Part shown: piece after piece, positions 25,760 to 33,184 of the stretch | Position numbering within the stretch: the first letter of the stretch is position 1 | How the letters are laid out: the number at the start of each line of letters is the position of its first letter | NCBI GenBank assembly: GCA_031418035.1 | Contig: JANOWU010000220.1 | Coordinates: 1 to 53,431 of the forward strand | Direction of reading: 5' to 3' | Source of the DNA: JANOYY01 sp031418035 | Lineage (GTDB): Bacteria > Actinomycetota > Acidimicrobiia > Acidimicrobiales > JANYDT01 | Length of the DNA: 53,431 nucleotides | Program-made: the position numbers and the translations under genes | Notes under the pieces: model-generated | Seen by the model: only the letters and a program-made list of their open reading frames with translations | What the model was told of the DNA's origin: nothing | The model's database searches: none

Positions 25760-27312
25760 TAAAGGGTGGGAACAGGCAGCAGCGCCTCACCCCGAGGGCC
25801 GGTTCCTCGCCAGTCGCCGAAGCGTGGTGACCACAACACGAGGGCATCAGGGATTTGGTCGTCGTGAATGGCCACACATTCCCAGAGGATCGCCGGACGC
25901 TCGCCGTGCCAGCGAATCGCGTAGGACAGGCGTCCGAAGGGGGTCGGAAGATTTCGCACGTCGATCGGTTGGCCGAGCATCGACTCGTCGAAGGTCGCAA
26001 GGATGGCGACGCTGGTGCTGTCGAATTGGCAAAACGGATTGATATGTGCGCGTACAAGATTGGAGAGCCGGATGGGATCCTCGGGAACGAAACTTGCGCC
26101 CTTCGACTTTGCCGCCAGGGGCGCGACGGGGAGTGACGGCAGTAGGCCGAAGCTATCTCGAAACAACTTCTCGGCATGACGCGCCGCCCGCTCGTCGCGA
26201 GCGACTCGAAGCATGGATGGCACGGCCGTCGAGCAGGCGAGCCATGGCGCAAGCGCCGGGTTCACTTTCACACGCTTGGCGAGAAACTCGAGACCGCCCG
26301 CAACCACCGGCGCCATCGTCTGCGCGAATACGGCATCGTGCGTGAGGGCACCGTGGCGGGCAAGCGCATCAACCATGACGGCCGTAGCAATCGCGGCGTC
26401 ACCAACGGAGTTCTCTGACACGGCGTCGGTCAACTCGCCGCGGCGACCCTGCCACGTCGGCGCGTCGGCAAGCAACGCACCGGCCTCTGCATGAAAGCCA
26501 CCGGAGTCGAGAGCAGCTGCGATGGCACTGCAAACAACGATCGGGGTGGTGGGGTCGCTCGCCGCCGGTTCGGCGTAGAGGAGCAGCGAAGATACCGCCG
26601 AACGAAACCGCGGAGACGATGCAAGAGCAGGAGTGGTACGCAGGTTTACTCCGCGACCGAGGTGGGTGTCCCATCCGTTCGCCAGATCGTGCACAGCCGG
26701 CAACGCGGTAAGCACGGGAGGCGCGGCAAAGGCAAGCGGACTCGACGCACCAACGATCGCCGCAACTCGAACCCCGAGGGTATGAGTAACGGCAAAGAGG
26801 AATGCCGTCGCGCTCTCCCCTTCTCGTGGCAGAAATTGCGCAGCAGCGCCGCCGCCGACCACGACGGACCGCAGCTCCTCGACCGTTGACGCCGACGCCG
26901 AGCGCTGGGGAACGGACGGAAGATGAATGACCGGAAGTCCCCCGACTCGTATCGCCGTGCCGTCGAGGGTGAGATCTATCGCTCCAGGACCGCTCAACAA
27001 CAGCGCTGCGACAAAAGGCACCTTCGAACGATTCGAAAGCTCGCTTATAACGAGCTCCCGCGGTCCTTGCACCGTGGTGAACGCGGTGATGACGGCATCA
27101 CCGCTCGGCACTCGCATCGACACGGACACGATCGGCAGATCGCGGATGAGTTCCTGGCGTGTCGTGATCTCGACCGCCGGTTCGTACCAACGATCGTCGC
27201 CGCCGACCCACCACTCGAGAGACAGCTCCTGTGCAGTGCCTTCATGGAGGACCACCCGACCGCCGGAGCGCACGCTCGCTCGATGTTTGGACCCAAGCGC
27301 TCCGATTCGCAC
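25759..27312 (-). CDS. Uncharacterised 517-residue protein
   Basis: No family is recognised. The N-terminal 150 residues look beta-rich (VRSGGRVVLHEGTAQELSLE, then TRQELIRDLPIVSVSMRVP). From about 200 on there are alternating helices (FRSAVSSLLLYAE, IVVCSAIAAALDSGGF, GDAAIATAVMVDALARHG), a pattern seen in alpha-barrel glycosidases. The end again contains a beta-like stretch (LSYAIRWHGERPAILWE). That fold guess is weak. There is no signal peptide. The start is a GTG exactly six bases after TAACCT (27324-27319), consistent with a leaderless mRNA. The gene is monocistronic. Confidence 0.6.
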   Translation of the reverse strand: MRIGALGSKHRASVRSGGRVVLHEGTAQELSLEWWVGGDDRWYEPAVEITTRQELIRDLPIVSVSMRVPSGDAVITAFTTVQGPRELVISELSNRSKVPFVAALLLSGPGAIDLTLDGTAIRVGGLPVIHLPSVPQRSASASTVEELRSVVVGGGAAAQFLPREGESATAFLFAVTHTLGVRVAAIVGASSPLAFAAPPVLTALPAVHDLANGWDTHLGRGVNLRTTPALASSPRFRSAVSSLLLYAEPAASDPTTPIVVCSAIAAALDSGGFHAEAGALLADAPTWQGRRGELTDAVSENSVGDAAIATAVMVDALARHGALTHDAVFAQTMAPVVAGGLEFLAKRVKVNPALAPWLACSTAVPSMLRVARDERAARHAEKLFRDSFGLLPSLPVAPLAAKSKGASFVPEDPIRLSNLVRAHINPFCQFDSTSVAILATFDESMLGQPIDVRNLPTPFGRLSYAIRWHGERPAILWECVAIHDDQIPDALVLWSPRFGDWRGTGPRGEALLPVPTL

Positions 27313-27349
27313 GGGTACAGGTTACGTGGCTGGAGTAAGTTCAGATTTT

Positions 27350-27365
27350 GAATGCACTCGCATTC
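27350..27365. promoter_or_regulatory. Inverted repeat upstream of the HxlR operon
   Basis: GAATGC (27350-27355) and GCATTC (27360-27365) are separated by four bases. It lies between the divergent 517-residue gene and the small gene that precedes hxlR. HxlR-family repressors often bind inverted repeats near their own promoter, so this is a candidate operator. Confidence 0.4.
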
Positions 27366-27429
27366 GACCGTCCGATTCCCCAGCCCCGCGACTTTGCCCA
27401 GCTTCGCTACTTCGCAACAGGAGCCAAAC

Positions 27430-27567
27430 ATGAACCACGCGCACTCGTCTTCCACCCCAGAAATCGACGATGCAACGCAACCGTGGCAAAAGACGGTGGG
27501 GACCCTCGGCTCGACCATTCCGGAGGGAGCAGCGAGCGCCGCTCGGCTCCAGCCAGTATCGACATGA
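27430..27567 (+). CDS. 45-residue protein translationally coupled to the HxlR regulator
   Basis: A small hydrophilic peptide starting MNHAHSSSTPEIDDATQPWQ and ending in a Ser/Ala-rich tail. AGGAG lies seven bases before the ATG, a stronger ribosome-binding site than most genes in the window have. The stop overlaps the HxlR start as ATGA (27564-27567). No hydrophobic segment or known domain is visible. It could be a true small protein, for example a ligand- or metal-binding partner given its two N-terminal histidines, or a leader whose translation sets HxlR output. Confidence 0.5.
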   Translation: MNHAHSSSTPEIDDATQPWQKTVGTLGSTIPEGAASAARLQPVST

Positions 27568-28052
27568 CGCCGCAGCCAAGTTTCCCTCGCGTGCCAAACG
27601 GCGGCGGGAGTCGACAACATCAGCTCGCAACGTCGTCGTGTCCCATCGAACGCACAACGCGACTCATCGGGGATCAATGGACGTTGCTCATCTTACGCAA
27701 TGCCGTCTTCGGCATGACACGCTACGAGCAGTTTCAACACCACCTCGGCGTGAGCCGAGCAACACTAAGCGAACGTTTGAACACGCTCGTCGAGACGAAC
27801 TTCTTGGAAAAGGCCGCCTACCAGGACAACCCGACTCGTTACGACTACCACCTGACGGAAAAGGGGCGAGCCTTTTTCGACGTCGTGGCGGTCATGTGGA
27901 ATTTCGGGGAGACGTGGCTTTTCGAACCGGATTCCCCGACTCCCCTTGCGCTCAAATACAAAAGCGGCTCGCCTGTACGTCCCATCGTGATCGATGAAAG
28001 CACAGGCGAACCGCTTGACTGCCGAAACGTGCGCCTTCGGCGCCGGGGGTAG
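27564..28052 (+). CDS. HxlR-family transcriptional regulator
   Basis: 162 residues. The winged helix-turn-helix runs from about residue 22 (SCPIERTTRLIGDQWTLLIL) through FQHHLGVSRATLSERLNTLV to the wing TRYDYHLTEKG. The cysteine in SCPIERT is at the position used for redox or electrophile sensing in several family members, so a role in sensing reactive compounds is possible. The C-terminal 40 residues continue past the usual domain with a Gly-Glu-Pro-Leu-Asp-Cys segment. The start overlaps the stop of the 45-residue gene. Confidence 0.88.
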   Translation: MTPQPSFPRVPNGGGSRQHQLATSSCPIERTTRLIGDQWTLLILRNAVFGMTRYEQFQHHLGVSRATLSERLNTLVETNFLEKAAYQDNPTRYDYHLTEKGRAFFDVVAVMWNFGETWLFEPDSPTPLALKYKSGSPVRPIVIDESTGEPLDCRNVRLRRRG

Positions 28053-28100
28053 GACCCCGAAGGCACGGAGCTACGAACGCACTGACTTACGAAGGCATGA

Positions 28101-29081
28101 CTAGGGCAGCAGAACCGTGTCGATCACGTGGATTACACCGTTCGAAGCTGCGATGTCGACAATCTGGATTCGTGCACTGTTGATGAACACGCCGCCATCT
28201 CGCAGCGTCACACGAACGTTGCCACCCTGTACGGTCTTTGCCGATTGAACCTTCACGACGTCGGACGAACCAACCTTGCCCGCTACGACGTGGTACGTGA
28301 GGACGTCGGTGAGGAGTTTCTTGTTCTCCGGTTTGAGGAGAGAGGAGATGGCCTCCTCGCCCAGAACCGCAAACGCCGTATTGGTGGGTGCGAACACCGT
28401 GAACGGGCCGGCACCGTTCAACGTGTCAACCAAACCAGCAGCCTTCACTGCAGCTACCAGCGTGCTGAATCGTGGGTCGCCAGAAGCAATCGCCACGATC
28501 GAGTTCGCGGGGGTTGGCGCAGAGGCCGGGGTCGCAGCGGGTGGGAGAAGCACGGTATCGATCACATGGACGACACCATTCGATGCCAACACATCAGTCG
28601 CTGTCACACCAACCGAACCGTTCAACAACACCTTGCCATCCTTCACCGCAATCTTCACCTCAGCACCATTCACCGTCTTCGCCGCTTTGCCGTCAAGCCT
28701 CACGACATCCGCAGCCAACACCTTGCCGGCGACCACGTGATACGTCAACACATCGGTCAACGCCTTCTTGTCCGCCAACAACGCATCAAGCGTCGCCTTC
28801 GGCAACTTCGCAAACGCAGCATTCGTCGGCGCAAACACCGTGAACGGACCTGCACCATTCAACGTGTCAACCAAACCCGCAGCCTTCACTGCAGTCACCA
28901 GCGTCGAGAAATCAGGATTGGAAACCGCAACATCAACAATCGACTTGCGGACAGCGGATGAGGCCTTGGTCGACTTCGACTTCGACTTTTTTGAAGCGGC
29001 GTCGGCTCCGACTCCTCCGCTTGCGAGCACGAGCGCTGCTCCTGCCATTACAGCCACGCTTCTACGAATCATATGTGCCAT
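28101..29081 (-). CDS. Secreted protein with two fasciclin (FAS1) domains
   Basis: 326 residues. A signal peptide (VAVMAGAALVLASGGVGA) is followed by a Lys/Ser linker. FAS1 domain 1 spans about 45-180 and domain 2 about 195-326, with a Pro/Ala/Thr linker between. Each has GPFTVFAPTN, LTYHVVAGKV and GVIHVIDTVLLP-like blocks. FAS1 domains mediate adhesion. In mycobacteria the FAS1 proteins MPT70 and MPT83 belong to the SigK regulon, and here the gene diverges from sigK-rskA. No lipobox is visible. AAAGG precedes the ATG, and a SigK-type promoter lies at 29155-29128. Confidence 0.93.
   Translation of the reverse strand: MAHMIRRSVAVMAGAALVLASGGVGADAASKKSKSKSTKASSAVRKSIVDVAVSNPDFSTLVTAVKAAGLVDTLNGAGPFTVFAPTNAAFAKLPKATLDALLADKKALTDVLTYHVVAGKVLAADVVRLDGKAAKTVNGAEVKIAVKDGKVLLNGSVGVTATDVLASNGVVHVIDTVLLPPAATPASAPTPANSIVAIASGDPRFSTLVAAVKAAGLVDTLNGAGPFTVFAPTNTAFAVLGEEAISSLLKPENKKLLTDVLTYHVVAGKVGSSDVVKVQSAKTVQGGNVRVTLRDGGVFINSARIQIVDIAASNGVIHVIDTVLLP
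28387..28905. repeat. Intragenic duplication encoding the two FAS1 cores
   Basis: About 77 bases near 28387-28463 recur with few changes near 28828-28904. Both encode GLVDTLNGAGPFTVFAPTN and its surroundings. Most differences are silent. The near identity at DNA level points to recent duplication or gene conversion between the two domains. Confidence 0.75.
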
Positions 29082-29127
29082 TACTAAACATCCTTTGGTC
29101 GGGGGTTTCTTCGTGGGGATGCTGGTA

Positions 29128-29155
29128 CTTCGGATCCGCTCGGCACGTTGGATGA
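29128..29155 (-). promoter_or_regulatory. SigK-type promoter of the fasciclin gene
   Basis: On the minus strand, -35 TCATCC (29155-29150) and -10 CCGAAG (29133-29128) are 16 bases apart. The mycobacterial SigK consensus is close to CCATCC-N16/17-CCGAAT. The stretch from four bases before the -35 (TTTTCATCCAAC) is identical to that of the divergent sigK promoter. Confidence 0.75.
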
Positions 29156-29178
29156 AAATTCATACCAAAGACCGCTAA

Positions 29179-29220
29179 GTACACTGTGTTCATGGATGCG
29201 TACACTGCCTTCATGGATCC
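29179..29220. repeat. Two tandem 21-base repeats between the divergent SigK promoters
   Basis: Copy 1 (29179-29199) and copy 2 (29200-29220) both run GTACACTG..TTCATGGAT.C and differ at three positions. Twenty-one bases are two helical turns. They lie midway between the two -35 elements, so they could bind a regulator acting on both. Confidence 0.75.
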
Positions 29221-29251
29221 GTGGCTCCACAGAAGATTCTTTGAGAACTTT

Positions 29252-29279
29252 TCATCCAACCTGGCGATCAGCCTCGAAT
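29252..29279 (+). promoter_or_regulatory. Autoregulatory SigK-type promoter of sigK
   Basis: -35 TCATCC (29252-29257) and -10 TCGAAT (29274-29279) are 16 bases apart. The ATG at 29287 follows the -10 by seven bases, so the transcript would start at or beside the start codon. The motif matches the promoter of the divergent fasciclin gene. Confidence 0.75.
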
Positions 29280-29286
29280 GCATTCC

Positions 29287-29934
29287 ATGACTTCTCCGTG
29301 GGCAGATTCGAGCGACAGTTCGCTTGTTGTCGCGGTCGGCAGGTTCGAACAAGATGCACTCGCCGAGATCTACCGCCGCCATGGCGGCCCCGTCCACAAT
29401 CTTGCCCTCCGGGTACTCCAGGATCGTCAACTGGCCGACGACATCACCCAAGAGGTCTTTGTCGACTTGTGGAACGACCCCACGCGCTACGACGCCGAAC
29501 GAGCGTCACTTCGCTCCTGGCTCCTCATGAAAGCGCATGGGCGATCCGTGGACCTGGTGCGAGCCGAGGAAGCGAGGCGCAAGAGGATCGATCGAGTCTT
29601 GAACGACCGCGTCACCGATTTCGACATGAGCGAGCGCTACGACCTCGACCGTGAGATCTGGGATCTTGCGGTAGCCGATCGTGTCCAGGTCGCACTACGT
29701 GAACTCGGCGAAGGTGAACGTAAGGCCATTACGTTGGCCTACTTCGGAGGCCACAGCTACCGAGACGTCGCCACGATGCTCGGTGAGGCCGAAGGCACGA
29801 CGAAGAGTCGGATTCGCAACGGTTTGAAGTCCATGCGTCGGCGACTGCTCGATCTCGACGATGCGGCCATCCAACGCGATAACTCGCTGACCCGCGAACC
29901 TGAACAGCGCGACCGACAGGAGGGAGATCGATGA
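29287..29934 (+). CDS. sigK: ECF sigma factor SigK
   Basis: A 215-residue sigma factor. Region 2 covers about residues 20-90 (LAEIYRRHGGPVHNLALRVL, then ADDITQEVFVDLWNDP), and region 4 covers about 130-190 (LGEGERKAITLAYFGGHSYR, then MLGEAEGTTKSRIRNGLKSM). The neighbours RskA and a fasciclin protein identify it as SigK. I chose the ATG at 29287 because the SigK-type -10 would place the transcription start there. An ATG nine bases earlier would sit inside the -10 region. The stop overlaps rskA by ATGA. Confidence 0.88.
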   Translation: MTSPWADSSDSSLVVAVGRFEQDALAEIYRRHGGPVHNLALRVLQDRQLADDITQEVFVDLWNDPTRYDAERASLRSWLLMKAHGRSVDLVRAEEARRKRIDRVLNDRVTDFDMSERYDLDREIWDLAVADRVQVALRELGEGERKAITLAYFGGHSYRDVATMLGEAEGTTKSRIRNGLKSMRRRLLDLDDAAIQRDNSLTREPEQRDRQEGDR

Positions 29935-30818
29935 ACACTCCAGACACAGAACTCGATTCCCTACTGGGCTCCTACGCCCTCGATGCTGTCGACGATCTCG
30001 AACGAGTTCGCATTGATCGCTACCTCGCCGCATCACCACGAGCTCGGGCGGAGCTTGATGATCACCTGCAAGTGGCGATGATGCTCGGCAACAGCGCGGG
30101 GCCTGCACCAGTGTCAGTCTGGGAACAGATCGATGCCAAGGTCCAAGCAACGCCGCGTCCGCGCAAGCAGAGTGCTCCGACGATGTCGGCCACGGCCCAA
30201 CCAACACCACCCGCACGATCGGGAACGCCACAACCTTCGGCGACGGTGGTTCTGCCACCACGGCGTCCACTCGGCCTCGGCCTGCTCGCAGCAGCGTGTG
30301 TTGCCGCGCTCATGGCTGTTTCCACGATCACGTTCAATCAGTCTCGGCGAATCAACAATCTGCAGGCAAGCGTGACGCAAGCTCAGACTGATGCAAAGAG
30401 AGAACGGGACCGAGTCCGAAGCGAACAGAACCGAATTGCGGCACTCGAACGTGAACTGATCAGTTCAAGCACTGCCGACGCTCGCGTGGCAAGGCTCCTC
30501 AGCACGTCAACCGGAAAGGTTGTCGAGCTTCAGGCTGGAGACGCAGCAGTCGGGCGAGTGGTGTTTGATCCGATCACCGGCGAAGGCTTTATCATCTCGA
30601 CCGCACTGAAACCCCTCCCTACCGGACGGACGTACCAGCTGTGGGGTGTTCACGGCGACACGGTCCTGTCGCTCGGTGTCCTCGGTCGCAGGCCCGCGAC
30701 ACAAGGCTTCAGCGCCGATGGTTCGTGGTCAGCGTTCGTCGTGACCGAAGAGGCAAGTCCTGGCGTTGCGTCGAGTACGAACCCAGCGCTTGCCGTCGGC
30801 AAGGTGCTCACGACATAG
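29931..30818 (+). CDS. rskA: Anti-sigma factor RskA
   Basis: 295 residues. The cytosolic sigma-binding domain covers about 1-60 (LLGSYALDAVDDLERVRIDR, then YLAASPRARAELDDHL). A Pro/Thr-rich linker, a membrane helix near 120-138 (LGLLAAACVAALMAVSTI), a coiled-coil-like stretch near 145-180 and the extracytoplasmic RskA domain with LPTGRTYQLWGVHGD follow. It should hold SigK until regulated proteolysis. AGGAGG precedes the ATG, which overlaps the sigK stop. Confidence 0.9.
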   Translation: MNTPDTELDSLLGSYALDAVDDLERVRIDRYLAASPRARAELDDHLQVAMMLGNSAGPAPVSVWEQIDAKVQATPRPRKQSAPTMSATAQPTPPARSGTPQPSATVVLPPRRPLGLGLLAAACVAALMAVSTITFNQSRRINNLQASVTQAQTDAKRERDRVRSEQNRIAALERELISSSTADARVARLLSTSTGKVVELQAGDAAVGRVVFDPITGEGFIISTALKPLPTGRTYQLWGVHGDTVLSLGVLGRRPATQGFSADGSWSAFVVTEEASPGVASSTNPALAVGKVLTT

Positions 30819-30854
30819 TTCCGCGGTGTCGCTACGCGGCCTACGCTGCACGAC

Positions 30855-31442
30855 GTGAGTAACACGAAACCTCCGACGGCGAGTTCAACCAGCTGCTCGC
30901 TCGTCATCCCGGTGAAATCGTTCGTGCTCGCCAAGCAAAGATTACGCACACTCTTGGCGCCGGACCAACGGGCAAGCCTCGGACGCGAGCTCGCGACCCG
31001 CCTCGTCGAGGCCAACGATGACTTGAACATTGTCGTCGTGAGCGATGATGACGAGGTTGCGTTGTGGGCGCGCGAATTGCACGTTGGATTTCTGCGCGAG
31101 TCCCGTCCAGGACTGAATCAAGCAGTTGCATCGGCGCATGCGAAACTTCGCGAGGAGGGGACGCAGCGCATGATCGTCGCGCATAGTGATCTCGCGAGCG
31201 CCTCGAGCCTTTCATGGGTCAATGCCTTCCCAGGCATCACTATCGCGCCGGATCGTCGCAACGAGGGCACCAACGTTCTTGCCCTGCCCGTCGACGTCAG
31301 TTTCACCTACAGCTACGGCCCTCAGTCTTTTCGACGCCACTACAGAGAGGCGATTGCAACGGGTCTGCCCGTGCGAGTCGTCGCTGATCGGCAGTGCGCC
31401 ACCGACCTCGACGCGCCTTCAGATCTGCGGCTGCTGCGGTGA
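30855..31442 (+). CDS. cofC: 2-phospho-L-lactate guanylyltransferase (F420 biosynthesis)
   Basis: A 195-residue nucleotidyltransferase. The N-terminal nucleotide loop is SLVIPVKSFVLAKQRL, followed by LNIVVVSDDDEV, the longer motif RPGLNQAVASAH and IVAHSDLA. IAPDRRNEGTNVLALP is the family's second loop. It activates phospholactate or phosphoenolpyruvate with GTP to make the F420 side chain, so the host should make F420. The GTG start lies seven bases after TACGCT (30842-30847), consistent with a leaderless mRNA. Other cof/fbi genes are not in the window. Confidence 0.88.
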   Translation: MSNTKPPTASSTSCSLVIPVKSFVLAKQRLRTLLAPDQRASLGRELATRLVEANDDLNIVVVSDDDEVALWARELHVGFLRESRPGLNQAVASAHAKLREEGTQRMIVAHSDLASASSLSWVNAFPGITIAPDRRNEGTNVLALPVDVSFTYSYGPQSFRRHYREAIATGLPVRVVADRQCATDLDAPSDLRLLR

Positions 31443-31482
31443 CGGAACGATTGGGTCGCTGCGCCCCGATAGCTTGGCGACC

Positions 31483-32265
31483 ATGAGCGTTCCAGATTCC
31501 TACGCACTCCAACAAAGCACCTCAAAGATCAGCGTCGACATCGAAACACCGCGGCGGGCCCTCGCCATCGGCGCACACCCCGACGACGTTGAATTCGGGT
31601 GCGGTGGAACACTGGCGAAGTGGGCAGCATCTGGGTGCGAGATCTTTCACCTCGTTCTTACCGACGGATCGAAAGGCACCTGGGATGCCGACGTCGATCA
31701 AGCCGAACTCGTCGTGACCCGACAGCGTGAACAACGAGCAGCGGCGCGTGAACTCGGTGGAGCAAAAACGGACAGCGATGTGGTCTTCCTCGGATGGATC
31801 GACGGTGAACTCGACTCATCGCTGCGACAGCGGTGGGAGGTGTGCTTCTGGATTCGACGCTTCCAACCCGACGTGGTTCTTGGGCACGACCCCTGGCGTC
31901 GATACCGCATTCATCCGGACCATCGCCATGCCGGATTCCTCACGACCGATGCAATCGTTGCGGCACGTGACCCGAAGTTCTTCCCCGAGCAGAACGTCGC
32001 TCCTCACCGTCCGTCGAATTTGTTGCTTTGGGAAGCCGACGAGGCGGACCACGTCGAGCGTATCGACGGCTTCGTCGACGCAAAGGTGCGCGCGCTCCTC
32101 GCCCATGAAAGCCAATACGCCACGACCATGCGCATCAGCGGAAGCGTCACCGCAACCGAGGAGATCGCCGCACTTCGCGAAGCGGTGCAGAATCGGGCCC
32201 GAGAAGCAGGAAGCCTCGCCGGTGTTGAGTCCGGCGAGGCTTTCAAAGTGATTGCCCGTTTGTAG
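31483..32265 (+). CDS. PIG-L / LmbE family deacetylase
   Basis: 260 residues. The zinc-site motif A31-HPDDVEFGCGGT provides H32, D34 and D35, and RYRIHPDHRHAG supplies H147. Family members deacetylate N-acetylglucosamine conjugates, as in mycothiol or glycolipid synthesis, so an MshB- or Mca-like role is possible but unproven. TAGCTT (31470-31475) lies seven bases before the ATG. The last codons form a 12-base perfect stem that likely ends transcription. The gene follows cofC by 40 bases. Confidence 0.88.
   Translation: MSVPDSYALQQSTSKISVDIETPRRALAIGAHPDDVEFGCGGTLAKWAASGCEIFHLVLTDGSKGTWDADVDQAELVVTRQREQRAAARELGGAKTDSDVVFLGWIDGELDSSLRQRWEVCFWIRRFQPDVVLGHDPWRRYRIHPDHRHAGFLTTDAIVAARDPKFFPEQNVAPHRPSNLLLWEADEADHVERIDGFVDAKVRALLAHESQYATTMRISGSVTATEEIAALREAVQNRAREAGSLAGVESGEAFKVIARL
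32211..32242. terminator. 12-base-pair hairpin inside the 3' end of the PIG-L gene
   Basis: AAGCCTCGCCGG (32211-32222) and CCGGCGAGGCTT (32231-32242) pair perfectly across an 8-base loop. It lies 23 bases before the PIG-L stop and just past the end of the convergent PAKKA gene. It could stop transcription from both sides, although the T tracts are short. Confidence 0.6.
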
Positions 32266-32279
32266 CGAGCGGGTACTGC

Positions 32280-32609
32280 TTACTTCTTTTTCGCTGCAGC
32301 CTTCTTTGCTGGAGCCTTTTTGGCAACAGCCTTCTTGGCGGGAGCTGCCTTCTTGGCAACAGCCTTCTTGGCGGGAGCTGCCTTCTTTGCTGGAGCCTTT
32401 TTCGCAACAGCCTTCTTGGCAGGAGCTGCCTTCTTTGCTGGAGCTGCCTTCTTCGCTGGAGCCTTCTTGGCAACAGCCTTCTTGGCGGGAGCTGCCTTCT
32501 TTGCTGGAGCCTTTTTGGCAACAGCCTTCTTGGCAACAGCCTTCTTGGCAGGTGCAGCCTTTTTCGCAGCGGCTTTCTTCGCCGGTGCAGCCTTCTTGGC
32601 AACAGCCAT
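32280..32609 (-). CDS. Stand-alone histone H1-like PAKKA-repeat protein
   Basis: 109 residues made almost only of Ala, Lys, Pro and Val in repeats such as APAKKA and VAKKA. This matches the lysine-rich C-terminal tail of mycobacterial HupB, but here it is a separate gene that starts five bases after the HU stop. GGGAAAG near the HU stop serves as ribosome-binding site. It should bind DNA non-specifically and compact the nucleoid. The DNA repeat could change length by slippage. Confidence 0.85.
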   Translation of the reverse strand: MAVAKKAAPAKKAAAKKAAPAKKAVAKKAVAKKAPAKKAAPAKKAVAKKAPAKKAAPAKKAAPAKKAVAKKAPAKKAAPAKKAVAKKAAPAKKAVAKKAPAKKAAAKKK

Positions 32610-32614
32610 GATTA

Positions 32615-32926
32615 TTACTTTCCCTTCTTGGCGGCCGGCTTTGCCTTGCCCTTGCTATTCACCGCAGCTTTGAACCCCGAGCCGGCCGAGAACTTCGGAG
32701 CCTTTGATGCGGCGATCTTTACTGGCGCGCCGGTCTGCGGATTACGACCTGTGCGTGCCTTACGTTCCGTGATGCTGAAGCTGCCAAATCCCGGGATCAT
32801 TACTTTTTCGCCCGAACGGACGACTTCGGTAACCGTCTCAAGAAACGCGTTGAGAGCTCGTTCGCTGTCTGCCTTCGTGAGCTCTGTGGCTCCTGCGATG
32901 GCTTCGATCAATTCTGACTTGTTCAC
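32615..32926 (-). CDS. hupB: Nucleoid protein HU
   Basis: A 103-residue HU. It starts NKSELIEAIAGATELTKADS, and the DNA-binding arm carries GFGSFSITERKARTGRNPQT (residues about 45-65), with a short Lys/Ala tail (GKAKPAAKKGK). The GTG at 32926 has AGGAGGT four bases upstream and gives the standard HU N-terminus. A longer frame starting at 32992 has AAAGGAGG directly abutting its ATG, too close to work. TTGACT lies upstream as a possible -35. It forms an operon with the PAKKA-repeat gene. Confidence 0.93.
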   Translation of the reverse strand: MNKSELIEAIAGATELTKADSERALNAFLETVTEVVRSGEKVMIPGFGSFSITERKARTGRNPQTGAPVKIAASKAPKFSAGSGFKAAVNSKGKAKPAAKKGK

Positions 32927-33184
32927 TGCAACCTCCTGGTGCTTCTTTCGGATGAAACAAGAAAAGAACAACCGTGTAACTAAGTCAAGCATCCTCCTTT
33001 GTTTTCAAGGGGAATAGGACTTTTCGATTCGAAAAACCTTTTATTCATAAGGGTTCTACGCCGACAGAGGGTCGGAAATGAATTTCTCCAGAAATGCTCC
33101 GGAACGGCCGCGCGGGTGTCCGCAAGGCGAACATCGTACGCACACGTATGAATTGGGCGAACTGAGAAAAGTGTCGCCGAACGA
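32927..33184. promoter_or_regulatory. hupB upstream region
   Basis: 258 bases between hupB and the molybdopterin gene. It is AT-richer than its surroundings. It holds TTGACT about 60 bases before the hupB start and an inverted repeat CCGAC/GTCGG (33061-33075) just past the molybdopterin gene stop. I see no further gene. Confidence 0.45.

Noticed and set aside
32280..32609. Dense repeat array that might be read as a CRISPR or a satellite
   Set aside because: Units are coding, vary in length and lie next to each other without unique spacers. They encode the Lys/Ala tail protein.
32252..32611. Open frame on the plus strand opposite the PAKKA gene, hydrophobic Ala/Phe/Leu-rich
   Set aside because: It is the mirror of the AAG/GCC repeats. 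The minus strand has the ribosome-binding site and the HU operon context.
32927..32992. Upstream in-frame start for HU at 32992 with AAAGGAGG
   Set aside because: The ribosome-binding site touches the ATG, and the extra residues are absent from HU proteins. The GTG at 32926 has correct spacing.
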